A stretch of 64,000 nt of DNA, from the NCBI RefSeq assembly GCF_018390695.1, contig NZ_JAHBGF010000011.1:310001-374000 (forward strand), read 5' to 3'. Under the pieces are notes generated by a model, which did no database searches, was not told the origin of the DNA, and saw only the letters and a program-made list of their open reading frames with translations. Below, one piece after another: positions 17,534 to 25,369 of this stretch; position 1 is the stretch's first letter; each line of letters starts with the position of its first letter. This stretch comes from Ancylobacter sonchi. GTDB lineage: Bacteria; Pseudomonadota; Alphaproteobacteria; Rhizobiales; Xanthobacteraceae. Made by a program: the position numbers and the translations under genes.

Positions 17534-17719
17534 ATGTCCGACCTCATCGTCGCGCTCGGTCTCGTGCTGGTCATCGAGGGCCTGATGCTCGCAGCGGCTC
17601 CCGGCGCCGTGCGCCGGGCCATGGAGGCGATGGAGAAGTTGCCGGACATGCCATTGCGCATCGCCGGCCTCATCGGCGCCCTTGTCGGCCTGCTCGTGGT
17701 CTGGCTCATCCGCCACTGA
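17534..17719 (+). CDS. DUF2065 small membrane protein
   Basis: A 61-residue protein with two membrane segments (VALGLVLVIEGLMLAAAP and IAGLIGALVGLLVVWLI) separated by a short charged stretch RRAMEAMEKLPDMPLR. This is the DUF2065 family (YjeT-like), regularly found directly after hflKC. Its role is unknown, but the position suggests a link to the HflKC membrane complex. Confidence 0.9.
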   Translation: MSDLIVALGLVLVIEGLMLAAAPGAVRRAMEAMEKLPDMPLRIAGLIGALVGLLVVWLIRH

Positions 17720-17925
17720 CCCTGTCCGCCGGGTGCTCCAGGCATCCGGCGGTACCTGTCTTCCGGCAGCGCTCCGCGCTGCGCGGTATCCCGCGACGGT
17801 GCCGCACCCCGGCTCGCGCGCTTTTGGCTTGCATCGCGCCCGCCCCCGGTTAAGCGTTCGCCGGTGGAGCCCCGTTCCGCACCGCTGCGGAAGGGGCGAC
17901 CCCGTCGGGACGCGAAGGAGGCACC

Positions 17926-19425
17926 ATGTCCGCACCCCATCGAGGCGCCGCTCTCTCCAGCCTGTCGCTCGCCGCGATGCTCGGCCTCTCCCTGCTATTC
18001 GGCGCGCCCGCCATGGCCGCCGCCACCAAGGGTCCGGACACCGTCGCCGACACCGCCGCCCGGGTGATGGACGCGGTGGTCAACATCTCCACCTCGCAGA
18101 CCGTGGCGCCCTCGCGCAGCGTGCCGACGCCGGAACTGCCGCCGGGTTCGCCCTTCGAGGAGTTCTTCGAGGAGTTCTTCAAGCGGCGCCAGCAGCAGGG
18201 CGACGATAATGGCGGCGGGCGCCCGCGCCGGGTGTCCTCGCTCGGTTCGGGCTTCGTCATCGACCCCACCGGCTTCATCGTCACCAACAACCACGTGATC
18301 GCCGACGCCGACGAGATCTACGCCAACTTCGCCGACGGCTCGAAGCTGAAGGCCGAGCTGGTCGGGCGCGACACCAAGGTCGACCTGGCGCTGCTCAAGG
18401 TCACCCCGCCGGAAGGCAAGACGCTGACCTCGGTGAAGTTCGGCGATTCCGACGTGCTGCGCGTCGGCGACTGGGTGATGGCGATCGGCAACCCGTTCGG
18501 CCTCGGCGGCACGCTGACCGTCGGCGTCATCTCGGCGCGCAACCGCGACATCAATTCCGGTCCCTACGACAACTTCCTGCAGACCGACGCCGCCATCAAC
18601 CGCGGCAATTCCGGCGGCCCGCTGTTCGACATGGACGGCAACGTCATCGGCATCAACACCGCCATCATCTCGCCCTCCGGCGGCTCGATCGGCATCGGCT
18701 TTGCCGTGCCGGCCAACACGGCAGTGCCGGTGATCGCGCAGCTGAAGGAGTTCGGCGAGACGCGGCGCGGCTGGGTCGGCGTGCGCATCCAGCAGGTGAC
18801 CGATGAGATCGCCGAAAGCCTGTCGCTCGGCAAGACGCGCGGCGCCCTGGTCGGCTCGGTGACCGATGACGGCCCCGCCGCCAAGGGCGGCATCAAGGCC
18901 GGCGACGTCATCGTCAAGTTCGACGGCAAGGACGTGAAGGACATGCGTGCCCTGCCCATCATCGTCGCCGACACCCCGGTCGACAAGCAGGTCGACGTGG
19001 TGGTGATCCGCAAGGGCAAGGAAGAGACGCTGAAGCTCACCGTCGGCCGCCTCGAGGAGGACGACAAGACCGCCGACAACGACGCCCCGGCGACGCCCGA
19101 CAAGCCCGCGCCGGCGCCGACGGCCACCACCAAGCTGATGGGGCTGGAGATCGCCGCCCTCACCCCCGAACTGCGCACCAAGTTCAAGCTGAAGGACGAC
19201 GCCAAGGGCGTGGTGATCGTGGCGGTGGAGCCCAACACCCCCGCCGCCGATCGCGGCCTCGTCGCCGGCAACCTCATCGTCGAGGTGAACCAGGAGGCGA
19301 CCGGCACGCCGAAGGATGTCGAGAACCGCATCGCGGCGCTGAAGAAGGACGGCCGCCGCTCGGCGCTGCTGATGATCTCCGACGCCGACGGCCAGGTGCG
19401 CTTCACCGCGCTGCCGGTGGACTGA
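17926..19425 (+). CDS. degP: Do/DegP-family periplasmic serine protease
   Basis: Periplasmic protease-chaperone for misfolded envelope proteins. The 499-residue precursor has a signal peptide (about 1-32) and a trypsin-like domain with the complete triad His123 (NNHVI), Asp153 (KVDLALLKV) and Ser229 (RGNSGGPL). PDZ domains cover about 265-365 and 405-495. An extra acidic, Phe/Glu-rich segment (PFEEFFEEFFKRR, 76-88) matches the LA loop of Do proteases. A strong AAGGAGG precedes the ATG. It lies downstream of hflKC, linking two arms of envelope protein quality control. Confidence 0.95.
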   Translation: MSAPHRGAALSSLSLAAMLGLSLLFGAPAMAAATKGPDTVADTAARVMDAVVNISTSQTVAPSRSVPTPELPPGSPFEEFFEEFFKRRQQQGDDNGGGRPRRVSSLGSGFVIDPTGFIVTNNHVIADADEIYANFADGSKLKAELVGRDTKVDLALLKVTPPEGKTLTSVKFGDSDVLRVGDWVMAIGNPFGLGGTLTVGVISARNRDINSGPYDNFLQTDAAINRGNSGGPLFDMDGNVIGINTAIISPSGGSIGIGFAVPANTAVPVIAQLKEFGETRRGWVGVRIQQVTDEIAESLSLGKTRGALVGSVTDDGPAAKGGIKAGDVIVKFDGKDVKDMRALPIIVADTPVDKQVDVVVIRKGKEETLKLTVGRLEEDDKTADNDAPATPDKPAPAPTATTKLMGLEIAALTPELRTKFKLKDDAKGVVIVAVEPNTPAADRGLVAGNLIVEVNQEATGTPKDVENRIAALKKDGRRSALLMISDADGQVRFTALPVD

Positions 19426-19446
19426 GACCGCCTTGAACCCGACGTG

Positions 19447-19483
19447 AAGGCCGGCCGGTCGTCGATCGGCCGGCCTTTTCTCT
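19447..19483 (+). terminator. Intrinsic terminator of the Do protease gene
   Basis: A GC-rich stem AAGGCCGGCCG / TCGGCCGGCCTT (19447-19457 and 19466-19477) is followed by a T-rich tail, TTTTCTCTTTT. Confidence 0.8.
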
Positions 19484-19730
19484 TTTGCGGTCACGTGCGG
19501 GCGTTGCGTTCGTGCGGAGGCTTCTGACGAGGCCCGATCACGCGTCCAAGGGACGAACGACCTGGCCTCGGATCCCGCGCGGCACATCACCCGCTCGGGC
19601 GACGATCCAGGAGTTCAGCGAGCCCGGGGCGCGGGTCTGGAGATCGTGGCGGTCCCACCTACCGAAACAGGAACATCTTCACGTTCGAGGCGCCTTGAGC
19701 CAAGGCTGGAAACTCAGGGTGCTTCGGAAC
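19484..19730. other. Non-coding stretch after the Do protease terminator
   Basis: With the terminator, this makes a gap of about 305 bp between two convergent genes. I see no gene. The only structure is an imperfect direct repeat of AACTCAGGGYGC (19707-19734), the second copy running into the DUF1036 stop. Confidence 0.35.
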
Positions 19731-20255
19731 TCAGGGCGCCTTGGACGGTGGCAGCGGCGGCGCGCCGCCGGCCTGCGCGGTGGGCTTCTGGTCGCCGTCG
19801 GTCAGCTGCACCGTCCAGCTCTTCTGTTCCTGCGTGTCGACCTCGAAGAAGCCGGTGCGGTCGAAGCCGCGCGCCAGGCAGTTCTCGATGCCGCGAATGG
19901 TGAATTCCTTGTCGCGGGTGCACATGAAGGCCTTGCCCGACCATTCCCCGCCCTGGTCGTAATCCACCGCGTAGACATAGTAGAACCGCGCCACCAGATC
20001 GCCGCGCAACAGCGTCTCGCAGCTGCGCGGGCCGAGGTTCCACCAGCCCTCGGTCGCCCAGGCCTCGCCGTCCTTGTAGCCGAGCGCGATACCGACCCGG
20101 CTGCCGGAGCGGTTGCACAAGCGGAAGTCCGCCGCCGCCGGGGTCGGGGCCAACGCGGCGACGACCGGCAGGGCAGCAAGCACGGCAAGGCTCAGCCGCG
20201 CCAGCCGGCGCGGCTTCCACAGCTCAGGGATCGACGAGAACGGCACGGAAATCAT
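19731..20255 (-). CDS. DUF1036 exported protein
   Basis: A 174-residue protein with an export signal (LARLSLAVLAALPVVAALAP, cut near TPAAADF) and a DUF1036 domain: FRLCNRSGSRVGIALGYKD, EGWWNLGPRSCETLL, FYYVYAVDYDQGG and FDRTGFFEVDT. Conserved cysteines in CNRSG, SCETLL, FMCTRD and NCLARGF probably form disulfides. Family function is unknown. The ATG at 20255 overlaps the 3' end of the glycerate kinase gene by 32 bp; an in-frame GTG at 20246 is an alternative. The residues before the signal core are not conserved, so the true start is uncertain. Confidence 0.8.
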   Translation of the reverse strand: MISVPFSSIPELWKPRRLARLSLAVLAALPVVAALAPTPAAADFRLCNRSGSRVGIALGYKDGEAWATEGWWNLGPRSCETLLRGDLVARFYYVYAVDYDQGGEWSGKAFMCTRDKEFTIRGIENCLARGFDRTGFFEVDTQEQKSWTVQLTDGDQKPTAQAGGAPPLPPSKAP

Positions 20256-21516
20256 TGACGTTGGTGCAGGTGGGGCCGGGCGCCAGCAGATCGCCGATCG
20301 CCTCAAAGAAGCTCGTCGAATCGTTATTGGCGAGAAAGGCGGCAGGATCGAGACCGGCGGCTGCCGCGCGCTGCAGCGTGTCCGGCAGTACATAGGCGCC
20401 GGCCGGGTCGGTGGCATCGCCGCCGCCGCCATCGGTGCCGTCAGTGTCACCCGCCACCGCGTAGATGTTGCTGGCGCCTTCCAGCGCCACCGCCAGCGCC
20501 AGCGCGAATTCCTGGTTCGGCCCGCCGCGGCCGTTGCCGCGCATGGTGACGGTGAGCTCGCCGCCGGACATAAGCACCGCCTTGCGGCCGGCCGCCTTCA
20601 GCTCCTTGGCCTGCGCGGCCTGCGCCGCCGCGACCTCGCGGGCCTCGCCCTCGAGATTGTCGCCGAGCAGCACCGGCTCGTAGCCGGCCTCGCGCACCAG
20701 CTGCTCGGTGGCGACGAAGCTGTCGGACGGCCGGGAGATCAAATAATACTCGGCATTGGCGAAGGCCGCGTCGCCCGGCTTGGGCGATTCATTGGCGGTG
20801 TCGCGCAGCGCGACCGCGACCGACGGAGGCGGATCGATGCGGTAGCGCGCCAGCACGTCGCGCGCCTCGGCCAGCGTCGAGGGATCCGGCACGGTGGGGC
20901 CGGAGCCGATCACCGCCGGGTCGTCGCCCGGCACGTCGGAGATCGACAGCGTCACCACATGCGCCGGCTGCGCCAGCGCGGCGAGGCGGCCGCCCTTGAT
21001 GCGCGAGAGGTGCTTACGCACGGTGTTGATCTCGGTGATGTTGGCGCCCGAGCGCAGCAGCGCCTTGGTCAGCGCCCGCTTGTCGTCGAGCTCGACGCCA
21101 TAGGCCGGAGCGATCCAGTTCGCCGAGGCGCCGCCGGAGAGCAGCACCAGCACGAGGTCGTCGGCGGTCGCCGAGGCGGCCAGGTCGAGCGCCTTCTGCG
21201 CGCCGGCGAGGCCCGCCGCGTCCGGCACCGGATGGCCGGCCTCCACCATTTCCAGCAGCCGCGTCGGCCGGCCATAGCCGTGGCGGGCGACGCCGATGCC
21301 GGCGAGGCGGGCAGGGTCGAAGCCGTGCTGGTCGAGATAACAGGATTCGGCGACTTCCAGCATCGAGCCGGCCGCCTTGCCGGCGGCGAGCAGGATCAGC
21401 CTTCCATTGGCGGGCGGCGGCGGCAGCGCCGGGGGCAGACAGGTGGAGGGATGAGCGGCAGCCACCGCCGCCGAGAACAGCCTGTCGAGAAACGCGCGCG
21501 CCGAACCGTCCGTCAT
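20224..21516 (-). CDS. Glycerate 2-kinase, MOFRL family
   Basis: Phosphorylates D-glycerate to 2-phosphoglycerate; older annotations call the family hydroxypyruvate reductase TtuD. The 430-residue protein has an N-terminal nucleotide-binding-like domain (GRLILLAAGKAAGSM; DDLVLVLLSGGASANW) and a C-terminal MOFRL domain (MSGGELTVTMRGNGRGGPN, ending SFFEAIGDLLAPGPTCTNVNDFRAVLV). The ATG at 21516 starts the family N-terminus; the open frame extends upstream without similarity. Divergent from the N-formylglutamate amidohydrolase gene. Confidence 0.92.
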   Translation of the reverse strand: MTDGSARAFLDRLFSAAVAAAHPSTCLPPALPPPPANGRLILLAAGKAAGSMLEVAESCYLDQHGFDPARLAGIGVARHGYGRPTRLLEMVEAGHPVPDAAGLAGAQKALDLAASATADDLVLVLLSGGASANWIAPAYGVELDDKRALTKALLRSGANITEINTVRKHLSRIKGGRLAALAQPAHVVTLSISDVPGDDPAVIGSGPTVPDPSTLAEARDVLARYRIDPPPSVAVALRDTANESPKPGDAAFANAEYYLISRPSDSFVATEQLVREAGYEPVLLGDNLEGEAREVAAAQAAQAKELKAAGRKAVLMSGGELTVTMRGNGRGGPNQEFALALAVALEGASNIYAVAGDTDGTDGGGGDATDPAGAYVLPDTLQRAAAAGLDPAAFLANNDSTSFFEAIGDLLAPGPTCTNVNDFRAVLVDP

Positions 21517-21668
21517 TGCAACCCCTGACCCCTGCCCTGCCGGGCTTTCATTCTTGCGCGCGGATCGGTCGAATCCGGTTCCCGCGCGACGCGAAACGGG
21601 CGTATTCCTATGGCACCTGAGCCCGCTCGTCACTATCTCTGCCGCCACTTTCGTAGCATAGGGGAATT

Positions 21669-22541
21669 ATGCGCCGGCCCGATACTTCCGATGCACCCGC
21701 AGCCGTGGACGCCGATGCGGCGAATGGCGATTTTCATCCCTTCGAGCGCATCGAGGGCGATGCCGCAAGCGGTCTGCTGCTGATCTGCGACCATGCCTCG
21801 AACGCGCTTCCGGCGCGCTACGGCACGCTCGGGCTGCCGCCGGCGGAGCTGGAGCGCCATATCGGCTACGACATTGGCGGGGCGGGGGTGACGCGGGCGC
21901 TGGCCAGCGCGCTGGACTGCCCGGCGGTGCTGTCGCACTTCTCGCGGCTGCTGATCGACCCCAATCGCGGCGAGGACGACCCGACGCTGGTGATGCGGCT
22001 GTCGGACGGCGCCATCGTCCCCGGCAACCGCCACGCCGACGCGGCCGAGATCGACTACCGGCTCGACCATTTCCATCGTCCCTATCACCGCGCCATCGCC
22101 GCCGAAATTGCCCGCATGAACGCCGCCGGCGTGGCGCCGGCGATTTTCTCGGTGCATTCGTTCACGCCGGTCTGGCGCGGCTCGCCGCGTCCCTGGCATG
22201 TCGCGCTGCTATGGGACGCCGACCCGCGCCTCGCCCGCCCGCTGATCGAAGGGCTGGAGGCCGAGGGCGACCTCATCGTCGGCGACAACGAGCCCTATGA
22301 CGGGGCGCTGAAGAATGACTGCCTCTATCGCCACGGCACCGCCACCGGCCTCGCTCATGCGCTGATCGAGATCCGCCAAGACCTGATCGCCGACCTCGAC
22401 GGCCAGATCGCCTGGGCCGACCGGCTGGCCCGGCTGCTGCCCGGCATCCTCGCGAACGGCGACCTGCATGAGCGGCAGCTGTTCGGCTCGCGCACCGGAC
22501 CGGTGACCCCGCTCGACCTTCCCGAACTGACCGCCGCCTGA
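21669..22541 (+). CDS. N-formylglutamate amidohydrolase family protein
   Basis: A 290-residue hydrolase of the FGase family, which releases formate and glutamate in some histidine degradation pathways. Recognisable blocks are LLLICDHASNALPARYG (36-52), RHIGYDIGGAGVTRALA, SRLLIDPNRGEDDPTL and IFSVHSFTPVWRG. No other hut genes are in the window. It is followed by DUF1244 and gapR on the same strand, so its physiological role here may differ from histidine catabolism. Confidence 0.9.
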   Translation: MRRPDTSDAPAAVDADAANGDFHPFERIEGDAASGLLLICDHASNALPARYGTLGLPPAELERHIGYDIGGAGVTRALASALDCPAVLSHFSRLLIDPNRGEDDPTLVMRLSDGAIVPGNRHADAAEIDYRLDHFHRPYHRAIAAEIARMNAAGVAPAIFSVHSFTPVWRGSPRPWHVALLWDADPRLARPLIEGLEAEGDLIVGDNEPYDGALKNDCLYRHGTATGLAHALIEIRQDLIADLDGQIAWADRLARLLPGILANGDLHERQLFGSRTGPVTPLDLPELTAA

Positions 22542-22558
22542 CGCGGCAGGAGGATCCC

Positions 22559-22882
22559 ATGTCCACTCCCACCTCCGATTCCATCCCCGCCCTCGACGAG
22601 GCGACCCGCACCGAGCTGGAGGCCGCCGCCTTCCGCCGCCTCGTCGCGCATCTGCGCGCGCGTACCGACGTGCAGAATATCGACCTGATGAATCTCGCCG
22701 GCTTCTGCCGCAACTGCCTGTCGAACTGGTATCTCGACGCGGCGCAGGAGCGTGGCATGCCGCTGACCCGGGACGAGAGCCGCGAGATCGTCTACGGCAT
22801 GCCCTATGAGGAATGGAAGGCAAAGCACCAGGCCGAGGCGAGCCCGCAGCAGAAGGCCGCCTTCAAGGGACCCGGCCACTGA
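22559..22882 (+). CDS. DUF1244 protein
   Basis: A 107-residue protein of the DUF1244 family, identified by the central block DLMNLAGFCRNCLSNWYLDAA (residues 42-62, with a CRNC pair) and the C-terminal YGMPYEEWKAKHQ. Function unknown. It begins 17 bp after the upstream stop, with a strong AGGAGG ribosome site, so it is probably co-transcribed with the amidohydrolase gene. Confidence 0.9.
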   Translation: MSTPTSDSIPALDEATRTELEAAAFRRLVAHLRARTDVQNIDLMNLAGFCRNCLSNWYLDAAQERGMPLTRDESREIVYGMPYEEWKAKHQAEASPQQKAAFKGPGH

Positions 22883-23038
22883 GGCCTTTCCCCTTGCCCA
22901 GCTGTGCATGGCGGTGGATAGCGGGCGCAGCTGCCCGTTCCTTCCACCGTCGAACTTGACGCCGGCGGACGCATCCGCTCCTGATCGCCCCCCGATTTTC
23001 ATCACCCGACGAGCCGGATCGCTCCGGCGGGAGAAACC

Positions 23039-23320
23039 ATGTCCGACATTCCGAACGACCAGCCGCTGTCCGATGCCGCCGCCGGCTTTGCCAAGGAGCA
23101 GCTGAAATCCTTCATCGAGCGCATCGAGCGCCTCGAGGAGGAGAAGAAGACCATTTCCGAAGACATCAAGGACGTGTTCGCCGAGGCCAAGGGCACCGGC
23201 TTCGACGTCAAGGCGCTGCGCGAGATCCTCAAGATCCGCAAGCAGGACGCCGACCAGCGCGCCGAGCACGAGGCGATCGTCGACCTCTATCTCCAGGCGC
23301 TGGGCATGGTCGGCAACTGA
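23039..23320 (+). CDS. gapR: GapR nucleoid-associated protein (DUF2312)
   Basis: A 93-residue DNA-binding protein of the DUF2312/UPF0335 family. In Caulobacter, GapR binds AT-rich, overtwisted DNA ahead of replication and transcription and affects the cell cycle. The whole length matches: [20 protein letters not shown] (first helix), then [20 protein letters not shown] and a C-terminal helix ending [10 protein letters not shown]-like (DLYLQALGM). It is preceded by a GGGAG ribosome site and followed by a perfect bidirectional terminator. Confidence 0.95.
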   Translation: MSDIPNDQPLSDAAAGFAKEQLKSFIERIERLEEEKKTISEDIKDVFAEAKGTGFDVKALREILKIRKQDADQRAEHEAIVDLYLQALGMVGN

Positions 23321-23366
23321 GCGCGCCGCCGGGCCGGCCCCCGCCGGCCGGCCATCGCCGCATCGA

Positions 23367-23410
23367 CATGAAAACGGCCCCGGCTTGTTCGAGCCGGGGC
23401 CGTTTTCATG
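23367..23410. terminator. Bidirectional terminator between gapR and the DUF882 gene
   Basis: A 19-bp perfect inverted repeat, CATGAAAACGGCCCCGGCT, with a 6-nt loop TGTTCG. A/T tracts in the outer arms give a U-tract on both strands, suiting the two convergent genes. Confidence 0.9.
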
Positions 23411-23465
23411 AGCGAGGCATCGTCAGACAAAGACAGGCAGCAACCTGCTTGGGCCGGATCGCCTG

Positions 23466-25106
23466 TCAGAGCTTGCGGGCGAGCGGCGCCGGGCCGTCGA
23501 TCACCGCGATCACCGGCACCGCCACCACGGCGGCGCCGCTGAAGCGGCTGGTGGACAGGCCGTTGGAACCGTCGGTGCCGAAGCCGGCCGCCACCACCTG
23601 GCGCGGCGGCGCGACGAAGGCGGCGAAGCGGCGCAGTTCCGGCGTGCGCATCACCACATGCGTCGCCACCGTCGGGCTGAGGAACAGGCCGCGAATCTCC
23701 GCCTGCATCTCCGACGTATAGGAAGCGGCGGCCTTGGGCGCGGCGGCGGTATGGGTCGCGGCATGCGGCGCGGCGGCGTTGGCGACCGGGGCGGTCACCC
23801 CCGGCACCTGCGCCGGCTGCGCCGCGCGTCCCGGCTGCACCCGGTCGGAGGGGAACACGCCGGCGGTAGCCGAGGCATAGGCGAGCGCCGGCCCCTGCCC
23901 GTTCGCGCCGTTGCCGACGAAGATCTCGGGCAGCGGGCCCGCCTCGCGCGGCCGGGCGGCCGGCAGCGGCACCGAGACCGGCGCCAGCGAGGCAACCACG
24001 GTGCCGGCCTTCGGCGCATCGCCGGGACGGGCCATCGGCAGCGGCACGGCCGCGTTCGGATTAGCCGGCGCCGAAGCGGCGGCGGCCACCGCAAAGGGAA
24101 TGGTCGGCGGCGATTCGGGCTGCGGGGCAGCGGCGTTGCGTGCCTGCGGCGCCGGCTGGGGCAGCGGAATGTCCGCCGGCTCGGTGGCGGCGACCACCAC
24201 CGGAGCGGGAGCCGGGGCGGCTTGCGCCGGTGCCGCGGGGGCGGGGCGAGCCGGAGCGGCGGCGACCTTGGCCGGCGCCGCGCTCTCCTCGTCATCCTCG
24301 CTGTCGCCCTTGCCGAACAGCGACGCAAACAGGTTCTTCGACTTGGGATTGTTGCCGCCGCCAAGGCCGGCAAAGGCAGCACCGGCACCGCCCGGCTCCT
24401 TGCCACGCGATTCCACCTCGGCCAGCGCCAGCGCATAGCCCGGCATCGGCTTGCCGTCGGTTGGGATATGCACGGTCTTGCCGCCGGGGAAGACGCGGGC
24501 GAGTTCCGGCCGGCTCATGCGCGGCCAGTGGCGGATGCCGCCGGTGTCGAGATGCACGAAGGGCGAGCCGGAGGTGGGATAGAAGCCGACGCCGCCGCGC
24601 TGCAGCCGCAGGCCGGCCTCGCGGATCTTCGCCAGCGGCACGCCGGGAATGTAGAAGTCCATCGCCTTGCCCTGCATGTGCAGGCTGGTCTGGGCGACGC
24701 CGCGCGAGCGGGCGCGCAGCATGGCGTTGGTCTCGGGGGAACGGAAGCCGCCGATCACCTGGATCGGCTCGGTGGCGCCGGTCTCGCGATAGACCTCCCA
24801 CACGATGTCGAACAGCTGCGGGTCCATGTTGGTCGGCTGCTTGCGGCGCCAATCCTGCAACAGGACGTTGAGCTGGCGGAGCGCGGCCGGATCGTAGCGG
24901 CCGTTCCGCTTGAAGGTGACGGTGGCGCTCTCGCCGGAATGGACGTGATGCAGCGTCAGCGTACGGGTGTCGCCATTCGCCACGGCGTCCTGCAGCATGT
25001 CGGTGCCGCACACCGTCACCATGGCGGCCAGCGCCGCCGCCTTCAGAAGGCGGGATGACGGAAGACGCGGCAGTCGGATGCGATGGAAGCGTTGATGGAT
25101 GCTCAC
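23466..25106 (-). CDS. DUF882 (M15-like) peptidoglycan-associated protein
   Basis: A 546-residue protein with an N-terminal basic and hydrophobic export region and a DUF882/YcbK-like M15 metallopeptidase domain (about 45-215). Putative zinc ligands are His143 and Asp150 in SLHMQGKAMDF and His185 in PFVHLDTGG. The remaining 320 residues are Ala/Pro-rich low complexity with repeated PLPxARP-type motifs, ending in a short conserved-looking domain. The family is thought to act on peptidoglycan cross-links. The start is taken as GTG 25106; an in-frame TTG at 25115 is also possible. The L,D-transpeptidase gene is next upstream. Confidence 0.82.
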   Translation of the reverse strand: MSIHQRFHRIRLPRLPSSRLLKAAALAAMVTVCGTDMLQDAVANGDTRTLTLHHVHSGESATVTFKRNGRYDPAALRQLNVLLQDWRRKQPTNMDPQLFDIVWEVYRETGATEPIQVIGGFRSPETNAMLRARSRGVAQTSLHMQGKAMDFYIPGVPLAKIREAGLRLQRGGVGFYPTSGSPFVHLDTGGIRHWPRMSRPELARVFPGGKTVHIPTDGKPMPGYALALAEVESRGKEPGGAGAAFAGLGGGNNPKSKNLFASLFGKGDSEDDEESAAPAKVAAAPARPAPAAPAQAAPAPAPVVVAATEPADIPLPQPAPQARNAAAPQPESPPTIPFAVAAAASAPANPNAAVPLPMARPGDAPKAGTVVASLAPVSVPLPAARPREAGPLPEIFVGNGANGQGPALAYASATAGVFPSDRVQPGRAAQPAQVPGVTAPVANAAAPHAATHTAAAPKAAASYTSEMQAEIRGLFLSPTVATHVVMRTPELRRFAAFVAPPRQVVAAGFGTDGSNGLSTSRFSGAAVVAVPVIAVIDGPAPLARKL

Positions 25107-25369
25107 GAACCCCAAACCCGATAAGCGAACGTTTCCTTGAGACGAGCCGGCGTCACTGCCGGTTCGGACATGGTGAACATAGTCTTGTCAGGTTTGGTTA
25201 AGGACGCGTTTACGACCCAACCCCCTCACGCATTGGCTCTCTGGCTAGAAAGCGACTGTGGCGAAAGAGTGCCGTATCAACAAAAATGCGTCAAACCGGA
25301 CCACGGCAGGCCATTTTTCTGCCCGCCGTGTCCGCATAATCACAGTATTACCGTCGCGTTTGCCGGCAA
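25107..25369. promoter_or_regulatory. Intergenic region upstream of the DUF882 gene
   Basis: 263 bp between two minus-strand cell wall genes. It contains a CtrA-like half-matching site TTAA-N7-TTTA (25198-25212), an imperfect hairpin with arms CACGGCAGGC / GCCCGCCGTG near 25300-25335, and an AT-rich segment in which a promoter for the DUF882 gene would lie. Confidence 0.35.
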
